DNA from: a virus
Reading direction: 5' to 3' (one strand)
Length of the DNA stretch: 64,000 nucleotides
IMG/VR virus record: IMGVR_UViG_3300037493_005286
Coordinates: 1 to 64,000 of that record
Both the position numbers and the translations under genes were made by a program. Below are positions 16,386 through 23,752 of this stretch, in pieces. Each line of letters starts with the position of its first letter. Position 1 is the stretch's first letter. Under the pieces are notes generated by a model. The model saw only the letters and a program-made list of their open reading frames with translations, was not told the DNA's origin and did no database searches.

Positions 16386-16985
16386 TTACATATTTTTCAA
16401 GAACGAAGCCCACTCTTCTTTATAAATTTCAAAAGATAATCCCTTATTAGGATTATATGGCTTGTACTTTAATTTTAGTCCAACCTGCTCCGGAGTAAAT
16501 GATGCTTTTTTGGAATTAGTCAGTCTATCGCAGCATACCATATTCTCCCATGTATCTGTACCACCTCTGCTTTTTGGTACAATATGATCTACACTAAGTT
16601 CATCTTTAGCTAATTTTTTACCTGTATATACACACGTAAAATTGTCGCGTTTAAGTATATTTTGTTTTGTAGGAAACGATACTCTATTATAGACAATTTT
16701 ATCGTAGCGTGAACACACTACTACGGATGGTATACGTACAGGGCCGCGCGCTGTTTGAATATACTCATCATAAGGCCTTATAGGTAACTGCAACCATTCA
16801 CTTACAGACGTTATAGGTACAAAGTATTCAATAACCTCCTGATTAACTACATTTTCATCTGTAGTTTCATAGCTAATATCAAGCGGTACTACGGATTTAG
16901 AGAAAATATTACCGAAGGTCTTTTCTAGGCTTTCAACAGCAATTGGAAAATAATATTTATTGAGAACTAAAATTTTAGCTTTCAT
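16386..16985 (-). CDS. HNH endonuclease
   Basis: A 199-residue protein. An N-terminal domain starting KILVLNKYYFPIAV precedes the nuclease, as in HNH_5-type phage proteins. The HNH core is KRDNFTCVYTGKKL, LSVDHIVPKSRGGTDTWENM and VCCDRLTNSKKA, with DH as the catalytic pair and N following. One CxxC half-site is altered (CVYTG), so the usual structural zinc is probably absent. It could be a free-standing homing nuclease or a resident DNase. Its start overlaps the queE stop by one base. Confidence 0.85.
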   Translation of the reverse strand: MKAKILVLNKYYFPIAVESLEKTFGNIFSKSVVPLDISYETTDENVVNQEVIEYFVPITSVSEWLQLPIRPYDEYIQTARGPVRIPSVVVCSRYDKIVYNRVSFPTKQNILKRDNFTCVYTGKKLAKDELSVDHIVPKSRGGTDTWENMVCCDRLTNSKKASFTPEQVGLKLKYKPYNPNKGLSFEIYKEEWASFLKNM

Positions 16986-17770
16986 TAAACTTTTAAAGCA
17001 AGATTCCAGAGAACCAAATGGAGTCTTGGACTAAAGTTAACATTCATAGCCTTAGCATACTCTGCTACCGCCGGAGCTTTTTCAAGATGCTCGTCACGAG
17101 ATCCGCAGCAAGGCATAAACCACACACGATTAAGAGGTACATTGATTCCATTGTCATGACTAATATATTTACGCCAAATCTCATCTATATCCTCGGAACG
17201 ACTAATAACAAATTTAAATCCCGAATGATTACTAACATGCCATTTAAGAACATCAGGTTTGTAAGTCTTTTCTTCTGGATCACCGTTTGTAGTTAGTTTA
17301 GGTGATGTAGTAAACGTCGCTTTAAATTCACTTACCCAGCGATCATCCGGTTTAAGTGTTGCATTAGTTTCAAAGTCAATACGTGGTAAAAATCCATACT
17401 TCTTATCGAACGCTTCTACTAATTTGAGTAACTGCTTTTGCTGAATCATAGGTTCACCTCCAGTAAGTTTCCAGATGGCACCTTTAAAGAGTTTAGCAGT
17501 GTAATTATTATCATCCATTAACTTAAAGATTTCATTAAATGTCATCTTATTTTTAACGGACCACGATACGTACGAGTCACATCCATTAGGAGAGTCTTCA
17601 GACGCAAATCCTACACAAGTAAGATTACACATGGACATTCTCATGAATACAGATGGCTGTCCAATATATTCTCCTTCTCCTTCAATAGTATAAAAAATAA
17701 GGTCGTCCGATAAAAATAGCGTTTCTGTATCACAGTCAATCATATTATTATTATTATATAACAGTTCCAT
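16985..17770 (-). CDS. queE: 7-carboxy-7-deazaguanine synthase, radical SAM QueE-like
   Basis: A 261-residue protein. FYTIEGEGEYIGQPSVFMR is the QueE N-terminal signature. The cluster motif is unusual: C48-NLT-C52, then an 11-residue insert, then C64-D, instead of Cx3Cx2C. GGEP at 104-107 is the radical SAM GGE motif. QueE converts 6-carboxytetrahydropterin to 7-carboxy-7-deazaguanine, the step after QueD. The second ATG at 17743 has TATAAT 9 nt upstream, the same -10 spacing as queD and folE, and may be the true start. It precedes the HNH gene. Confidence 0.85.
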   Translation of the reverse strand: MELLYNNNNMIDCDTETLFLSDDLIFYTIEGEGEYIGQPSVFMRMSMCNLTCVGFASEDSPNGCDSYVSWSVKNKMTFNEIFKLMDDNNYTAKLFKGAIWKLTGGEPMIQQKQLLKLVEAFDKKYGFLPRIDFETNATLKPDDRWVSEFKATFTTSPKLTTNGDPEEKTYKPDVLKWHVSNHSGFKFVISRSEDIDEIWRKYISHDNGINVPLNRVWFMPCCGSRDEHLEKAPAVAEYAKAMNVNFSPRLHLVLWNLALKV

Positions 17771-17785
17771 ATTTCAAGTGTTTTG

Positions 17786-17793
17786 ATTAAATA
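17786..17793 (+). promoter_or_regulatory. Possible late-type box ATTAAATA before phoH
   Basis: ATTAAATA ends 8 nt before the phoH ATG at 17802. It is a variant of the late box; use is uncertain. Confidence 0.25.
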
Positions 17794-17801
17794 TTCTTAA
17801 C

Positions 17802-18551
17802 ATGACCCGTAAAGTGGCGCGCAAGCGCAAGACTGCTGGTTTGGAGGAAGCTGCGGATTTCGAAGCTTCTTTTCAAAAAAACTGGATACTTGATTTTAAA
17901 ATCAAGAGACCCTTCCACTTCAACACTAATCATCAACAGTTCTTTAATAGTATAAAGCATGATGATACAAACATGGCTTTTGTAGCAGGACCAGCTGGTA
18001 GCGCTAAGTCATATATTGCAGTGTTAGCGGGCCTTGAATTACTCAAGGAGAAGAAAATAACAAGTATTATATACATTAGATCTGTTATTGAATCTGCATC
18101 GCGTAGCATTGGGGCTCTACCGGGAGAGATAGATGACAAGTTCTCTCCGTATGCTATGCCCCTTATTGAAAAGATAACAGAAATTACAGATGCTAGTACA
18201 TGTAATAATCTTAAATCAAACGAAATTATTCGTGCAGTGCCTGTTAACTTTGTTAGAGGTCTTACCTTTAACGATTCGTTAGTTATAGTTGACGAAGCTC
18301 AAAATTTACAAAAATCCGAGTTAGTTACAATCTTAACACGCTTTGGTAAAAATACTAAGTATGTTATTTGCGGTGATTTAAATCAAAGCGATATTGGTAA
18401 ACAATCCGGATTTAAAGAAGTGTACGATCGCTTCGATACGGACGAATGCGTGGATCATAAAATCCACGCATTCGAATTTGGAGAATCTGAAATCGTTAGA
18501 AGTAAGATTCTTAAGTTTATTGTTAAGGTATTAGAAGCTAAGCAGCATTAA
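17802..18551 (+). CDS. phoH: PhoH-like P-loop ATPase
   Basis: A 249-residue protein. Walker A is AGPAGSAKS at 62-70, then IIYIRSVIESASRSIGALPG is the PhoH-specific R-x-x-x-xG-x-xG-LPG segment, and SLVIVDEAQN gives Walker B with DEAQN at 164-168. KYVICGDLNQSDI is sensor I. PhoH proteins are common in marine phages; the biochemical role is unsettled, with links to phosphate stress and RNA helicase/nuclease activity in relatives. The N-terminus is basic. Its 3' end overlaps queD (convergent) by 4 nt, and a 13-bp perfect hairpin lies about 80 nt before the stop. Confidence 0.9.
   Translation: MTRKVARKRKTAGLEEAADFEASFQKNWILDFKIKRPFHFNTNHQQFFNSIKHDDTNMAFVAGPAGSAKSYIAVLAGLELLKEKKITSIIYIRSVIESASRSIGALPGEIDDKFSPYAMPLIEKITEITDASTCNNLKSNEIIRAVPVNFVRGLTFNDSLVIVDEAQNLQKSELVTILTRFGKNTKYVICGDLNQSDIGKQSGFKEVYDRFDTDECVDHKIHAFEFGESEIVRSKILKFIVKVLEAKQH
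18443..18474. repeat. 13-bp perfect inverted repeat inside phoH
   Basis: CGAATGCGTGGAT (18443-18455) and ATCCACGCATTCG (18462-18474) pair around the loop CATAAA. It lies in the phoH coding sequence close to the overlapping convergent end with queD. No T-run follows on either strand, so it may slow or protect transcript ends rather than terminate by the usual route. Confidence 0.75.
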
Positions 18552-19252
18552 TTACCCCACGATGTGCCGCCGAAGAGGTTGCCCATTCCTGATGTAACAG
18601 CATTACCTACAACTGCACCTCGTGACGTCATACGACCGGGTGCAGGAGTATCGTCTACTGGTTGTACCTTTGCGATATTTTCACCCGGTGTAGTTGATCC
18701 CATAGTAACTGTGTTTTGAGTCATGGACGACCCGATTTCAAAAGTACTATCTAAAATTGTAGGTTGTATATCTACTCTAAAGCTTTGCGTTTGTGTAGCT
18801 GCTTGTTCTTGTGAATAGGTAGCAGAGTTTTCTTCATGTTCAAACACTTCAACTTTATCTACCCAGCAACGGCCATTTGTAAGATTACGTACATATTTAT
18901 CAGCAATGGTAAATACATTTTCAGCTGCTCGTTCAATGCCAACACCACCTTCAAGAATCTGAAGCTGAATAATTCCCTTATCATTTAAAGCTTTAAACGT
19001 ATTAAGTTCTGGATCATCTGCAGCTACTGTGGTTGTATGATCGTAAATACTTTGTAGTAGGGCTTTGAGTTCTTTAAGACCTCCAAAATCTACAACCCAA
19101 TTTTTATCATCTAAGGATGATCCGTTAAACCATAGCTTAGCTTTAAGCTGATAACCATGTAGATACTTACAATGCGATTGTGATGCGCGCCATTGACGAA
19201 AAGCGCATGAACCGAGCTCGATTACTTTTGTTGATTGAAAAACAGGTTTCAT
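18548..19252 (-). CDS. queD: 6-carboxytetrahydropterin synthase-like QueD with C-terminal extension
   Basis: A 234-residue protein. The QueD/PTPS core covers about residues 8-146: C28 and H32 in SHCKYLHGY, YDHTT with D71-H72, and a Glu near 138. C28, D71 and H72 match the catalytic Cys/Asp/His. Two zinc His are changed: the first (usually in a AAH segment) is absent in SCAFRQWRAS, and HGH reads HGY. About 85 extra Gly/Thr/Pro-rich residues follow the core. QueD makes 6-carboxy-tetrahydropterin from dihydroneopterin triphosphate, the FolE product. TTGATA-N17-TACAAT lies 9 nt upstream. Confidence 0.8.
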   Translation of the reverse strand: MKPVFQSTKVIELGSCAFRQWRASQSHCKYLHGYQLKAKLWFNGSSLDDKNWVVDFGGLKELKALLQSIYDHTTTVAADDPELNTFKALNDKGIIQLQILEGGVGIERAAENVFTIADKYVRNLTNGRCWVDKVEVFEHEENSATYSQEQAATQTQSFRVDIQPTILDSTFEIGSSMTQNTVTMGSTTPGENIAKVQPVDDTPAPGRMTSRGAVVGNAVTSGMGNLFGGTSWGN

Positions 19253-19261
19253 ATATCGTAT

Positions 19262-19290
19262 ATTGTATGATACCGACGAGTTATTATCAA
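19262..19290 (-). promoter_or_regulatory. Early sigma70-like promoter of queD
   Basis: On the minus strand TTGATA (19290-19285), a 17-nt spacer, then TACAAT (19267-19262), 9 nt before the ATG at 19252. The arrangement is nearly identical to the one before folE. Confidence 0.55.
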
Positions 19291-19333
19291 CTATAAAAAT
19301 GTTAAGTTAAAAGGAACTTATATACTATTAGGC

Positions 19334-19867
19334 ATGAATATATTTGTAACAGATGATGATCCAATACTAGCAGCTCACAATCTATGTGATCAGCACGTGA
19401 GGTCGAAAATGCAAATTGAAGGAGCTATTATGCTAGCTCATGCATTTCCTCAAGAATTACTTGACCATCCATCAACGCCTAAAACTCAAACAGGTAAATC
19501 TCGTAAATCTGGTAAAGGTTATGCTAAGCATCAATGTTCAATTTGGGCTCGTGAAACGCAATCAAATTTTGAATGGCTGGTAGATCATACTCTGGAAATG
19601 TTTAATGAGCGCATGTTTAGATGGCCTCAATCAAATGAACATTTTACAAAGACATTTATTATGTGGTGTAAGGAGAATATACATAACATTATAACCCTTC
19701 AAACCGAACTAACTCCGTATGCGGTTGCAATTAATACAGATTGTAACTGTCGTAAAGTTATCTGTAATTTTAATGATCTATCAACTATCGATAAATATCG
19801 TTCATATATTATACATGATAAAGAATTTGCTACCTGGACTAATAGATCAGCACCAAGTTGGTATTAG
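19334..19867 (+). CDS. Conserved phage protein of unknown function, 177 aa
   Basis: The start NIFVTDDDPILAAHNLCDQHVRSKM, then CSIWARETQSNFEWLVDHTLEM and a later H-F-x-K-TF-x-W segment, recalls a family widespread in phages whose members begin NIFV-D-DP-x-AA-LC-KHV-KM and continue with an HP-x-W-R-x-x-NY-WL-H motif. I know no experimentally established function for it; the many His, Cys and Asp residues suggest a metal or nucleic-acid enzyme. TATACT lies 7 nt before the ATG. It ends before the bidirectional terminator at 19894-19927. Confidence 0.7.
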   Translation: MNIFVTDDDPILAAHNLCDQHVRSKMQIEGAIMLAHAFPQELLDHPSTPKTQTGKSRKSGKGYAKHQCSIWARETQSNFEWLVDHTLEMFNERMFRWPQSNEHFTKTFIMWCKENIHNIITLQTELTPYAVAINTDCNCRKVICNFNDLSTIDKYRSYIIHDKEFATWTNRSAPSWY

Positions 19868-19893
19868 TAAAATTTAATATCAAACCTTAAAAT

Positions 19894-19927
19894 AAAAATC
19901 CCGAGCTGTTAACAGCTCGGGATTTTT
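19894..19927. terminator. Bidirectional intrinsic terminator
   Basis: A perfect 34-bp palindrome: arms 19894-19910 and 19911-19927, with the GC-rich core CCCGAGCTGTT/AACAGCTCGGG flanked by A5 and T6 runs. It sits between convergent genes ending at 19867 and 19956 and serves both strands. Confidence 0.92.
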
Positions 19928-19955
19928 TAGTTATATAACTATATCTGGGAGATTA

Positions 19956-20621
19956 TTATTTAACAGAAGACATATCGATGAACTTATATAATTCAGTTCT
20001 CGTTTTTTCATCAGCAAGAAAATCACCGGTAAGTTTAGAAGTAATCATAAAACAACCGTCATGACGGACACCTCTATTACATGCACAGGTATGTTGAGCT
20101 TTAAGTACAACAGCAACACCTAGATTACCTTCGCACGCTGTATTGACTGCATCAGCAATTTGCTTAGTTAACATTTCCTGAATTTGAGGTCTTCTAGCGT
20201 AGAATTCTACAATTCTATTGAGCTTACTAAGACCAATCACCTTACCGTCTAGACTTGGAATATACGCAACATGAGCTACGCCTGTAAAAGCTAAATGGTG
20301 ATGAGAACAAAGAGATTTAACAGGAATATTACATTGAGCAACAATACCATCGTAACCATCATTAGGAAAAGCAGTTACATTAGGTTGATTATCATAACAA
20401 CCTGTCGCAATATCATTGACGAATGCTTTTGCGACGCGCATTGGTGTATTATCTGAGTTTGGATCATTTCGCCAATCGAAACCTAAAGCATCCATGTATT
20501 TCTCATATGCTTTTGCTGCGCGTTTAATAATCGCTTGTTTTTCTTTTTCAGTTCTAGGTGCATTTCCGTTAGCGTACGGAAGCTTAATAAGCTCGCCAAT
20601 ATCTGTATGATCTTCTTCCAT
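19956..20621 (-). CDS. folE: GTP cyclohydrolase I (FolE)
   Basis: A 221-residue enzyme from the ATG at 20621, which begins near the conserved helix and leaves the divergent gene intact; a longer frame to 20804 would overlap that gene. [20 protein letters not shown] holds zinc ligands C105 and His 108, [20 protein letters not shown] is the catalytic core, and HTCACNRGV gives the third zinc Cys at 181. FolE converts GTP to dihydroneopterin triphosphate, the first step to preQ0 (via QueD) or to folate. TTGATT-N17-TACAAT lies 9 nt upstream, matching the queD promoter. Confidence 0.93.
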   Translation of the reverse strand: MEEDHTDIGELIKLPYANGNAPRTEKEKQAIIKRAAKAYEKYMDALGFDWRNDPNSDNTPMRVAKAFVNDIATGCYDNQPNVTAFPNDGYDGIVAQCNIPVKSLCSHHHLAFTGVAHVAYIPSLDGKVIGLSKLNRIVEFYARRPQIQEMLTKQIADAVNTACEGNLGVAVVLKAQHTCACNRGVRHDGCFMITSKLTGDFLADEKTRTELYKFIDMSSVK

Positions 20622-20630
20622 AATAAATAT

Positions 20631-20659
20631 ATTGTAACTGCTGAATTCTGGTAAATCAA
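20631..20659 (-). promoter_or_regulatory. Early sigma70-like promoter of folE
   Basis: On the minus strand TTGATT (20659-20654), a 17-nt spacer, TACAAT (20636-20631), then 9 nt to the folE ATG at 20621. It abuts the divergent late box at 20661. Confidence 0.6.
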
Positions 20660-20660
20660 C

Positions 20661-20668
20661 TATAAATA
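20661..20668 (+). promoter_or_regulatory. T4-type late promoter box, TATAAATA
   Basis: A perfect TATAAATA ending 5 nt before the ATG at 20674. With T4 late spacing, +1 is the A of the start codon. Confidence 0.75.
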
Positions 20669-20673
20669 ACAAT

Positions 20674-21120
20674 ATGGCTAAGTTATCGCAAAAAGAACTA
20701 ATTAATGAAGGTGTTTTTAAAAATATATTAAGAGGTGTCGCGAAAACAGCATTGCAAGGTGCCAAGGGATTAGCGAAAGGCGTTGTTAAAACAATAACAC
20801 CCACGGGTTATAGTGTATTAGCTAGCGGTGCTAGTAAGGCAAAGCAAGTCGGTAAGAGTATTAAGCAAAATTTTGCAACTAAGGAAGATCAATTGACCGA
20901 TATATTATATCAACGTGGATACATACCAGTGGATAAGGTAAGAGGCGATATTAATAAGCAAGGTACAGTAACTGTTGCGGAACTAGAATATGATCCTCAA
21001 GGTAAACCTATACCGGGTCAAACTTTACCATCACCTGTCGTTTTTACTAATAAAAACGGTACTATTAACATAGTACGTGGACCGTATCGTCGTACAGCAT
21101 CAACTCGACCTACTAGTTAA
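20674..21120 (+). CDS. Probable internal virion protein with capsid-targeting-like N-terminus
   Basis: A 148-residue basic protein. The first residues, [15 protein letters not shown], resemble a T4 capsid-targeting sequence with a gp21-type cleavage site (I-x-E before G) after residue 12. The next segment, [18 protein letters not shown], is an amphipathic, Gly/Ala/Lys-rich helix that might bind DNA or membrane. The C-terminal half is beta-like and Pro/Thr-rich. A perfect late box drives it with a predicted leaderless transcript. It is convergent with and overlaps the protease-like gene by 8 nt. No known family recognised. Confidence 0.65.
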   Translation: MAKLSQKELINEGVFKNILRGVAKTALQGAKGLAKGVVKTITPTGYSVLASGASKAKQVGKSIKQNFATKEDQLTDILYQRGYIPVDKVRGDINKQGTVTVAELEYDPQGKPIPGQTLPSPVVFTNKNGTINIVRGPYRRTASTRPTS

Positions 21121-21550
21121 CATTAACTTCGATATTTTTATCAGCTATATGCTTAGCGTCGATATCAATTAGCGCGTCTAATTGAGCTATAAAGTCTTTA
21201 CCTATCAATACTTTAAGTTCATTAGTAGACCGATCCCCTATACTAAACGGGACGTTGTCAAATTCTTTACTGCCAAACTTCATACGAAATCGTACGACAG
21301 GTCTTTCTTCAATATTACCAGCACCAACATTAATTGTAATAATGTTCTCTATATCCTTAATAATACGCTTATTATTAACAGTTGTAAATGTAACTTTATT
21401 ACCCTGTCTTATTATATCTTCGCCATGTAGTACATTATAGGCACCGTTACCTGAGTCTATTTTAGCGTCTAGTTTACCTACCCCTGCTAATTCGATATTC
21501 TCAATAAGACCGATAACTGTTTTTTCAAAAAATTGCTTAAAGTTTTTCAT
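21113..21550 (-). CDS. Retropepsin-like (RimB/zinc-protease-type) aspartic protease homologue
   Basis: A 145-residue protein starting MKNFKQFFEKTV. LDAKIDSGNGAYNVLHGEDI places a DSG at residues 32-34, and RPVVRFRMKFGSKEF, FSIGDRSTNELKVLIGKDFI then ALIDIDAKH follow the order of the RimB-like family annotated as ATP-dependent zinc protease (KxDTGA-SALHA, RP, DR-L-PxLIGR-L). These are single-domain retropepsin folds. The start at 21550 is used because a longer frame would overlap the upstream cysteine-rich gene. The N-terminus looks like a capsid-targeting peptide without a clear cleavage site. Confidence 0.65.
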   Translation of the reverse strand: MKNFKQFFEKTVIGLIENIELAGVGKLDAKIDSGNGAYNVLHGEDIIRQGNKVTFTTVNNKRIIKDIENIITINVGAGNIEERPVVRFRMKFGSKEFDNVPFSIGDRSTNELKVLIGKDFIAQLDALIDIDAKHIADKNIEVNVN

Positions 21551-21551
21551 A

Positions 21552-22016
21552 TTATACGCATTCCGCACAACCACCGCAAGTACATCCTTCAGCTGCATAC
21601 GAGCAGTGAGTTTCAGCACCCTTATTATACATACCTTCATCGCCTTCGCAACCACACTCATCACCTGACTCGTGTTGCTTGTATTCCAGCCAATGATAAA
21701 CAGATGAGATGTAATCTGAAGCCTTGGTAATTTTTGCAGCTACCCACCCTTCCAGGGACGGCATACTAGCTACCATTTCCCTTAATTTAGGAGTATATTC
21801 CGAGAGCTTATGTAACTCAGATGATGCCATTTCTATTTCACTTGGATCATGTTCTTCTTCTTGTTCACTATGATCAGTCTCTGTTCCTGGCATATCTAAA
21901 CGTACCATTACCGGCATACCGGCGGGCTGTTCACCCATACCAGCAGGTCCGAGATTCATCTCGTTAACCTTACCGTATGCCTCAGCTAAAAGACTTTGAT
22001 CCTTTTTAGTATACAT
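21552..22016 (-). CDS. Probable virion protein with cysteine-rich tail
   Basis: A 154-residue acidic protein. The start MYTKKDQSLLAEAYGKV has an L-x-E before A, as in T4 prohead protease sites. A helical middle contains KASDYISSVYHWLEYK. The last 40 residues hold eight cysteines in CxC, CxCxxC and CxxC spacing (GDECGCEGDE, HCSYAAEGCTCGGCAECV), which could bind metal. The variant late box ATTAAATA ends exactly 5 nt before the ATG. I recall similar proteins in marine T4-like phages but no function. Confidence 0.7.
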   Translation of the reverse strand: MYTKKDQSLLAEAYGKVNEMNLGPAGMGEQPAGMPVMVRLDMPGTETDHSEQEEEHDPSEIEMASSELHKLSEYTPKLREMVASMPSLEGWVAAKITKASDYISSVYHWLEYKQHESGDECGCEGDEGMYNKGAETHCSYAAEGCTCGGCAECV

Positions 22017-22020
22017 AATG

Positions 22021-22626
22021 TTATTTAATCCTCTCGCGTATTATTTTATATGCTTTTTCCTTAAGTGTGTCACTTAATTTATTTGACATTCCTTGTTTAA
22101 ATCCTTTAATATCTCCCTCTACAGCTAGCTGTCTTAACTTTGACGCGCTCATACCTTCAACGTTTTCTGAATCGGGGTCTCTATCACCTGCAGATTCGAA
22201 GCTATACGTTTTAAATTCAAACGGTACATTACCAGTCTTATCAGGCTTACCGTTATAAGCAGCAATTAGAGTTTTAAAATCTGGTATTCTATCACTGCCC
22301 GCAATATGAATAATATTGGTATATCCCTTAGCCTGTAAATCATGAAGCATCGACATTAACGTTTTACCAGAAGACAATATATTAACGTTATCACCAATCA
22401 TAGATTGTAGTAATAATACCTTTTCCTCATACGTTAGTGGATTTTTTTTATTATCTTGTGTATGAGTCGGTACTATAAAGCCATCAGCGTTATTTTTATT
22501 AGCAGTATCAATAAGCTTGTTAATTAGCTTTTCATGCCCAATTGTAGGTGGGTTATATCTACCGTATGCTATAACTGCAGTCTTACCACTATAGTTTTCA
22601 TAAAAGAATTTTCGAAAAATAACCAT
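22021..22626 (-). CDS. HIGH-type nucleotidyltransferase (cytidylyltransferase/NMN adenylyltransferase fold)
   Basis: A 201-residue protein from the ATG at 22626. GRYNPPTIGHEKLINKL at residues 22-38 holds the GxxxPxxxGH nucleotide-binding motif (TIGH). IIHIAGSDRIPDF is a later strand, and GMSASKLRQLAVEGDIKGF resembles the ISSTxIR motif. Such enzymes join NMN, pantetheine phosphate, choline or glycerol phosphates to a nucleotide; the substrate is unknown. The start MVIFRKFFYEN resembles capsid-targeting peptides. A longer frame is rejected because it crosses the divergent promoter. A perfect TATAAATA lies 7 nt upstream. Confidence 0.75.
   Translation of the reverse strand: MVIFRKFFYENYSGKTAVIAYGRYNPPTIGHEKLINKLIDTANKNNADGFIVPTHTQDNKKNPLTYEEKVLLLQSMIGDNVNILSSGKTLMSMLHDLQAKGYTNIIHIAGSDRIPDFKTLIAAYNGKPDKTGNVPFEFKTYSFESAGDRDPDSENVEGMSASKLRQLAVEGDIKGFKQGMSNKLSDTLKEKAYKIIRERIK
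22022..22029 (-). promoter_or_regulatory. Late-type promoter box variant, ATTAAATA
   Basis: Ends 5 nt before the ATG at 22016, giving a predicted +1 at the start codon. Confidence 0.45.
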
Positions 22627-22633
22627 ACATTTA

Positions 22634-22641
22634 TATTTATA
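22634..22641 (-). promoter_or_regulatory. T4-type late promoter box, TATAAATA
   Basis: Perfect late box ending 7 nt before the ATG at 22626. It is back to back with the plus-strand box at 22645, with 3 nt between them. Confidence 0.75.
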
Positions 22642-22644
22642 TGT

Positions 22645-22652
22645 TATAAATA
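22645..22652 (+). promoter_or_regulatory. T4-type late promoter box, TATAAATA
   Basis: Perfect late box ending 7 nt before the ATG at 22660; forms a divergent late promoter pair with the box at 22634. Confidence 0.75.
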
Positions 22653-22659
22653 TATTTAC

Positions 22660-23745
22660 ATGATTACCTTTAAGAGTTATTTGAGTAATGTCTTGCTTAA
22701 TGAGGGAGGTGCAGCTGGTCATATGGCTCATCCTTTTGATTTACCTAATATTAAGAACGGTAGAGAATTAATTTCCTTTTTCAATACAGCTGCACAAATA
22801 GCAACTGAGCAACCGGCTAGTTTAAAAATAGATGGCATTAATACAAGCTTTAAGCTCATTACAAACGCACATGGTGATAAGGAGTTCGCTATTGATAGAG
22901 GTTCTATGAAGCCCTTAGATGTAAGGGGCATAACTTTAGATAAATTAATTGAAAGATTCGGTGAAGGTCATGGTATGGTTGCAGCGGGTAAGAAATTACT
23001 TACAATCCTAAATACTGCACTTCCCATTATACAGCCGGAATTAAAAGCATTAGGTTTATGGTCTAATAGTAAAAAGTTTTTAAACACTGAATATGTATCT
23101 GCTAAGACAAACGTACAAGAGTATAATGAGAGCTTTCTAGCTATTCACGGGGTTAATATGTTTAAGCAAGTGACACCTAAAAGACGTGAGTCGGTTGAAG
23201 TTAAATATGATAAAAAGGCGATGGAGTCACTTATACAAAAGTTAAATCCTGTTGCAAAGGGATATGATTTTGTTGTTTATGGATCGGTACCAGCTAGTAT
23301 GGAGCGTCATGATGTACCTACTTTCGAAAAGACATTAAATGTAGTATTACCTTTAGCATATGAACCCGGTAAGATCGTACATAAAACTTTAGGTGAATGG
23401 TTACGAACGGTTGTAAATCCATTTGATACACGTGTTAAGACTTTGGACGGTAGGAAAATAGGTGTATTATCAAAACAAGTATATATGCATCTACTTAATG
23501 GACGTCCTGCTAGTGAAATCGTTGGTGATAATGTACATGATCAGCAATTATGTATTGATGGTGCTGTTATATATCATGCCACGCGTGTATTAGGTCGTGA
23601 ATTACTAGCTGCAATTAACACTCCTATGGGTAAAGGAAGTGAGCATGAGGGCATTGTGCTTAGAGATAAGAGACTAGGACCTAAACCTGTAAAAATTACT
23701 GGTGATTTTATTGTTAAGGGACTTGAGAGTGTTTTTCGTAAGTAA
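22660..23745 (+). CDS. Nucleotidyltransferase/ligase-like virion protein (DUF6267-like)
   Basis: A 361-residue protein from the ATG at 22660. LKIDGINTSFK places K56 in a K-x-DG motif like the adenylated Lys of ATP ligases and capping enzymes; EGIVLRD at 330-336 is motif IV-like (EGxV) and KPVKITGDFIVK at 342-353 is motif V-like. The N-terminus MITFKSYLSNVLLNEGG has an L-x-E site before G, as for T4 prohead protease, so mature protein would begin near residue 16 and may be packaged. The start choice is set by the divergent late boxes. Convergent with the nuclease-like gene. Activity is inferred from motifs only. Confidence 0.65.
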   Translation: MITFKSYLSNVLLNEGGAAGHMAHPFDLPNIKNGRELISFFNTAAQIATEQPASLKIDGINTSFKLITNAHGDKEFAIDRGSMKPLDVRGITLDKLIERFGEGHGMVAAGKKLLTILNTALPIIQPELKALGLWSNSKKFLNTEYVSAKTNVQEYNESFLAIHGVNMFKQVTPKRRESVEVKYDKKAMESLIQKLNPVAKGYDFVVYGSVPASMERHDVPTFEKTLNVVLPLAYEPGKIVHKTLGEWLRTVVNPFDTRVKTLDGRKIGVLSKQVYMHLLNGRPASEIVGDNVHDQQLCIDGAVIYHATRVLGRELLAAINTPMGKGSEHEGIVLRDKRLGPKPVKITGDFIVKGLESVFRK

Positions 23746-23752
23746 TTACTTA
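23739..23752. repeat. Palindrome over two convergent stop codons
   Basis: TAAGTAATTACTTA is a perfect 14-bp palindrome containing the stop codons of both convergent genes (ending at 23745 and 23746). Confidence 0.5.

Noticed and set aside
20622-20804. Longer folE starting at 20804
   Set aside because: The extension overlaps the divergent gene at 20674 and its late box, and conserved FolE sequence begins after 20621.
22534-22659. Longer ligase-like gene starting at 22534
   Set aside because: The extension reads through the divergent nucleotidyltransferase gene and both late boxes; the virion-type N-terminus begins at 22660.
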